Source: Pseudomonadota bacterium (GTDB taxonomy: Bacteria; Myxococcota_A; Polyangia; Polyangiales; Polyangiaceae). From it: a stretch of 14,683 nucleotides of DNA. Where the stretch lies: NCBI GenBank assembly GCA_023460875.1, contig JAEWOQ010000214.1, positions 1 through 14,683 of the forward strand. The letters run 5' to 3'. The position numbers and the translations under genes were made by a program. Positions 12,065 through 14,683 of the stretch are shown here, in pieces. The stretch's first letter is position 1, and every line of letters begins with the position of its first letter. The notes beneath the pieces are model-generated. The model was not told the DNA's origin, made no database searches, and saw only the letters and a list, made by a program, of their open reading frames with translations.

Positions 12065-13033
12065 ATGTCCCAGCTTCGTCATGACTGGAGCCTCGCCGAG
12101 GCTCGCGCGATTCACGACCTCCCTCTCTTCGAGCTCGTGGATCGCGCTCGCGCCGTGCACCTCGCCCACCACCCGAAGGACGAGGTCCAGCTCTGCACCC
12201 TCCTGAGCGTGAAGACCGGCGGGTGCCCCGAGGACTGCGCCTACTGCCCGCAGTCGTCCCACCATCAGGCGGTGGAGGGGGAAGCCATGCTCAAGCTGGA
12301 CGAGGTCATGGACGCGGCGCGCCGCGCCAAGGACCACGGCGCCGTGCGGTTCTGCATGGGCGCGGCCTGGCGCCAGGTGAAGGACGGTCCCGCTTTCGAG
12401 CGCGTGGTCGAGATGGTGAAGGGGGTGAAGTCCCTCGGGATGGAGGCCTGCGTGACCCTCGGCATGCTCACGGAGGAGCAGGCGCAGCGCCTCAAGGAGG
12501 CGGGCCTCGACGCCTACAATCACAACCTGGACACCTCCAAGGACTTCTACAAGTCGATCATCTCGACCCGGAACTTCGAGCAGCGCCTCGCCACCCTGAG
12601 CAACGTGCGGAAGGCGGGGATCACCGTGTGTTCGGGCGGTATCATCGGCATGGGGGAGGGGATCGACGATCGCTGCGCCATGCTCATCGAGCTCGCCAAG
12701 CTGGATCCGCACCCGGAGAGCGTCCCCGTCAACGCCCTCGTCCGGGTGCCGGGGACGCCCCTCGAGTCCTTGCCGCCCGTCGAGCCCCTCGAGCTCGTGC
12801 GCATGATCGCCCTGGCCCGCATCATGATGCCGAGCTCCAAGGTGCGGCTCAGCGCGGGGCGCACGGAGCTCTCCCGCGAAGCGCAGCTCCTGTGCTTGTA
12901 CGCGGGGGCGAACAGCATCTTCTACGGCGACAAGCTGCTCACGACGCCGAACCCCGAGCAGAACGACGACATGGACCTCATCGAGGCCGCTGGCCTGCAG
13001 CCCCAAGCGCAGCAAGCCGCCCCCGCGGAGTAA
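12065..13033 (+). CDS. bioB: Biotin synthase
   Basis: 322 residues. A radical SAM enzyme that inserts sulfur into dethiobiotin, the last step of biotin synthesis. The C54-x3-C58-x2-C61 motif (GGCPEDCAYCPQS) holds the 4Fe-4S cluster. The ligands of the sulfur-donating 2Fe-2S cluster are all present: C97 (RFCMGAAWR), C129 (EACVTLG), C189 (TVCSGGIIGMGE) and R261 (KVRLSAGR). YNHNLDTS and NALVRVPGTPL are also typical. Every catalytic residue is intact, so it should be active. ATG 12065 gives the family-normal N terminus; it lacks a free Shine-Dalgarno because of a leader hairpin. No other bio gene is in the window, so bioB is unlinked from bioF/A/D here. An Ala/Gln-rich tail follows the core. It runs toward the matrixin operon with only 81 bp between. 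Confidence 0.97.
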   Translation: MSQLRHDWSLAEARAIHDLPLFELVDRARAVHLAHHPKDEVQLCTLLSVKTGGCPEDCAYCPQSSHHQAVEGEAMLKLDEVMDAARRAKDHGAVRFCMGAAWRQVKDGPAFERVVEMVKGVKSLGMEACVTLGMLTEEQAQRLKEAGLDAYNHNLDTSKDFYKSIISTRNFEQRLATLSNVRKAGITVCSGGIIGMGEGIDDRCAMLIELAKLDPHPESVPVNALVRVPGTPLESLPPVEPLELVRMIALARIMMPSSKVRLSAGRTELSREAQLLCLYAGANSIFYGDKLLTTPNPEQNDDMDLIEAAGLQPQAQQAAPAE

Positions 13034-13037
13034 GCGT

Positions 13038-13063
13038 CCGAGCTAGCGATGGCCGAGCTAGCG
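13038..13063. repeat. CCGAGCTAGCG direct repeat between convergent genes
   Basis: The 11-bp unit occurs at 13038-13048 and 13053-13063, 15 bp apart, a few bases after the bioB stop. No T-rich terminator is seen in this 81-bp convergent gap. Possibly chance. Confidence 0.4.
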
Positions 13064-13114
13064 CCATGAGCGGAGCTGCCGCGCGCTGGGTCCCGTCGGG
13101 AGGAACCGGGGAGC

Positions 13115-14089
13115 TCAGCCGCGAGTCGGTTGAACCCGGGCTCGTCGGCGGCTCAGCGCAGCGAGCCCCAGGGACGCCGCGAGCATCCCCCACAGCGGTC
13201 CGCGCCCTAGTCCTCCGAGCCCCAGGGGCGAGGCGGCCGCGACCGAGCAGCCGGTGTCTTCTTCGTAACAAGAGCTGGAGAAGCCGTGGCGTGGTGTGCA
13301 GTTCCCCGAGGGGAGCTCCCGACCCGGCGGATAAATCGCACACATCCCTGCCTGATCGTCCTCGGAGAGGTGACGCAGGGTCGTGGTGCCAGGTGCGTAG
13401 CCCGCCCACATGGTCGCGTCGCGGCTGCGACTATGGCTCAGGCCGAGGAAATGCCCGGCTTCGTGGGTGACGATTGACGCCAGATCGAACTGCACGTCCG
13501 TGTCACCCGTGGTGAGAGGGACGTGCAGGGAGTTGATCTCCACGTCCGCGTCGAAGATCTCTCCGGTCTCGGGGTTGTACGTGATGATGGTGATCGCCAA
13601 CGTGCCGCTGGGCGTCTCGCTGGCGGCCGTCGCGCCCGCGCCGCCCTCGTCCCAGACATCGTCGCGGAACATCCATACGTTCGCGTTGGGACCGCCCTTG
13701 TTGTACTCGGGCACCGCGCAGGCGATCGGTCCGAAGTCGGCGATGTCGATGGACGGCAGGCCCCCTTCGCAGGACGCCGCGAGCCAGGTGCCGTAGGCGT
13801 GCTCGATGATGCCGTGGGCCTCGTCGTAGCTGATGCCGCGCAGCGCGGAGGCGTCCTCCTGCACCCCGAACGACACGCAGGGACGCCTCCACTCGAGGGG
13901 GATCCCGGTGAGCGCGCAGCCCGTCGCCGGATCGTACTCGCAGGTTTCACCTGGGACGCAGGTGGTCGTGCGACAGTAAGCAGCTGCTGGCGCCGACGAG
14001 AGCAGTGGCACCAGAGCGCAGAGGCCGCCAACGACGAAGGAGCGCCCCACGACGGACGCTCGGCGCGCCGCGGCTCGAGAGGCGCTCAT
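13115..14089 (-). CDS. Secreted matrixin-type zinc metalloprotease with MYXO-CTERM-like anchor
   Basis: 324 residues. A signal peptide with basic N terminus and hydrophobic core ends at APAAA, with likely cleavage before Y38. A Cys-rich start of the mature part follows (C39, C44, C50, C58, C71). The catalytic site is HEAGHFLGLSH (209-219), where H209, H213 and H219 bind zinc and E210 is the general base, followed by the Met-turn DATMW (M227). This is the metzincin/matrixin signature. The C terminus has Cys281 (GCSV), a hydrophobic stretch (PLWGMLAASLGLAAL) and RRR (316-318), the layout of MYXO-CTERM sorting tails processed by a rhombosortase-like myxosortase in Myxococcota. It is therefore probably exported and surface-anchored or released. 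Its ATG overlaps the stop of the upstream gene by four bases (ATGA), implying translational coupling. Substrate unknown. Confidence 0.9.
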   Translation of the reverse strand: MSASRAAARRASVVGRSFVVGGLCALVPLLSSAPAAAYCRTTTCVPGETCEYDPATGCALTGIPLEWRRPCVSFGVQEDASALRGISYDEAHGIIEHAYGTWLAASCEGGLPSIDIADFGPIACAVPEYNKGGPNANVWMFRDDVWDEGGAGATAASETPSGTLAITIITYNPETGEIFDADVEINSLHVPLTTGDTDVQFDLASIVTHEAGHFLGLSHSRSRDATMWAGYAPGTTTLRHLSEDDQAGMCAIYPPGRELPSGNCTPRHGFSSSCYEEDTGCSVAAASPLGLGGLGRGPLWGMLAASLGLAALSRRRARVQPTRG

Positions 14090-14652
14090 CGCAGGGCCTC
14101 TCGGATGAGCCGGCTGGCGTCGCCCAGGCGCCGCGCCACGAGTCGGTCGACGGCCGCGTCCTTGCGCTCGACGAGCTCGGGCAGCTGCGGGCTCCGTCGA
14201 AGCAGGAGGGCGCTGCCCACGCGCTCGAGAGGATAGTGACCCTGGGCCATCGCGGTGACACGGCGCTCACCTCCGCGCTCGTCGGTGAGGAAGAGCACGC
14301 TCTCTTCGCCCACCTGGAGCGCCGCCTCCCCGTGGGCCAGCTGAGCCACGTCGCCGACGCGGCCGCCCCAGGTGAGCACCAGCACCTCGCGCTCGTCGTG
14401 GGGGCGGGCGAGATCCTCGTCCACGAGCACGCGGGTGTGAGTGACGATCCGCCTGCGCCCCCGGACGTTCTCCCAGGTGGAGAACCGCTCGACGGGGGTG
14501 CCGCGGACGATCCTTCCGCTCGCCCGCACGAGCTGCCGAGTGGTCAAGGCTTGGGCGATGGTCGCCTCGGCCGGAGAGGTCCAAATCGCCGGAGCTGCGC
14601 AGACGGCGAGCCCCACCAGGGCCTGGCGGCGGGCGAGGGGGAAACCAGCCAT
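14086..14652 (-). CDS. Exported protein of unknown function, coupled to the matrixin gene
   Basis: 188 residues. The N terminus LARRQALVGLAVCAAPAIW ending in SPAEA looks like a signal peptide, cleaved near A30; the R8-R9 pair could make it a Tat signal, though the motif is not full consensus. The mature part has an SGRIVRGTPVERFSTWE segment (45-61), a strand RIVTHTRVLVDE, and a WGGRVGDVAQLAHGEAALQVGEESVLFL block (95-122) that reads as a compact beta domain. I recall proteins of this kind beside matrixins in myxobacteria but cannot name the family. No catalytic motif is visible. Gene order (immediately upstream, ATGA overlap) suggests a partner, inhibitor or chaperone of the protease; this is inference. 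No Shine-Dalgarno precedes ATG 14652; a TATATG box lies 9-14 bases upstream. Confidence 0.75.
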   Translation of the reverse strand: MAGFPLARRQALVGLAVCAAPAIWTSPAEATIAQALTTRQLVRASGRIVRGTPVERFSTWENVRGRRRIVTHTRVLVDEDLARPHDEREVLVLTWGGRVGDVAQLAHGEAALQVGEESVLFLTDERGGERRVTAMAQGHYPLERVGSALLLRRSPQLPELVERKDAAVDRLVARRLGDASRLIREALR

Positions 14653-14654
14653 AA

Positions 14655-14666
14655 TCTATACATATA
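14655..14666 (-). promoter_or_regulatory. -10-like A/T boxes directly upstream of the matrixin operon
   Basis: On the - strand TATATG (14666-14661) and TATAGA (14660-14655) lie 9-14 and 3-8 bases before the ATG. If TATATG is the -10 element, transcription would begin at or next to the start codon, giving a leaderless mRNA, consistent with the missing Shine-Dalgarno. The -35 region would be at the window edge or beyond and cannot be judged. Confidence 0.4.
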
Positions 14667-14683
14667 GCACAGAGGGGGGGTGG

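Noticed and set aside
11210..13015. 601-residue - strand open frame across the pilT-like and bioB genes
   Set aside because: It spans two recognised genes and the gap between them on the other strand; long antisense frames are expected at this GC content.

Overview
The window is a high-GC bacterial chromosome segment with strong G/C bias at third codon positions. Several traits point to Myxococcota (old deltaproteobacteria, Polyangia/Sandaracinus-like): a secreted matrixin with a MYXO-CTERM-like tail (Cys, one hydrophobic segment, RRR), a Gly-rich lipoprotein behind a sigma-54-type promoter, a PilT-family motor, and an XPB-Bax1 pair. The lineage is inferred from these traits, not proven. There is no insertion sequence, prophage, CRISPR array or rRNA.

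Left part, + strand: the tail of an unknown gene overlaps a stand-alone response regulator (47-394), which is followed by a DnaB/KaiC-like ATPase (547-1425). Next is a 400-bp intergenic region with a good -24/-12 promoter, then a small Gly-rich lipoprotein (1830-2066) closed by a strong intrinsic terminator (2089-2125). A regulatory-looking stretch with repeated TGTCAC/GTGAC half-sites (2251-2306) precedes a second, Cys-rich lipoprotein (2498-3286). An XPB-type DNA helicase (3301-4686) and its nuclease partner Bax1/DUF790 (4691-5905) follow with only short gaps. These last two form the clearest functional unit in the window, a candidate nucleotide-excision-repair helicase-nuclease machine.

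Middle, - strand: a DEG9-like serine protease without a signal peptide (6021-7709) has an inverted repeat and direct repeats upstream. Behind it lies a YkgJ/FliB-type cysteine-cluster protein (7996-9261). A small four-helix membrane protein (9494-10012, +) is divergent from the latter.

Right part: tRNA-Phe (GAA, - strand, 10250-10322) is followed by a repeat-rich 405-bp gap, a PilT/PilU-type ATPase (10728-11804, +) and biotin synthase bioB (12065-13033, +). The bioB leader holds a perfect 14-bp palindrome and a hairpin covering the start-codon region. Converging on bioB is a two-gene - strand operon: an exported protein of unknown function (14086-14652) and a matrixin-type metalloprotease (13115-14089), joined by an ATGA overlap.

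The genes are mostly independent short units. Apart from XPB-Bax1, the response regulator-ATPase neighbourhood and the matrixin operon, they show no shared pathway. All calls come from reading the sequence; no database search was run.
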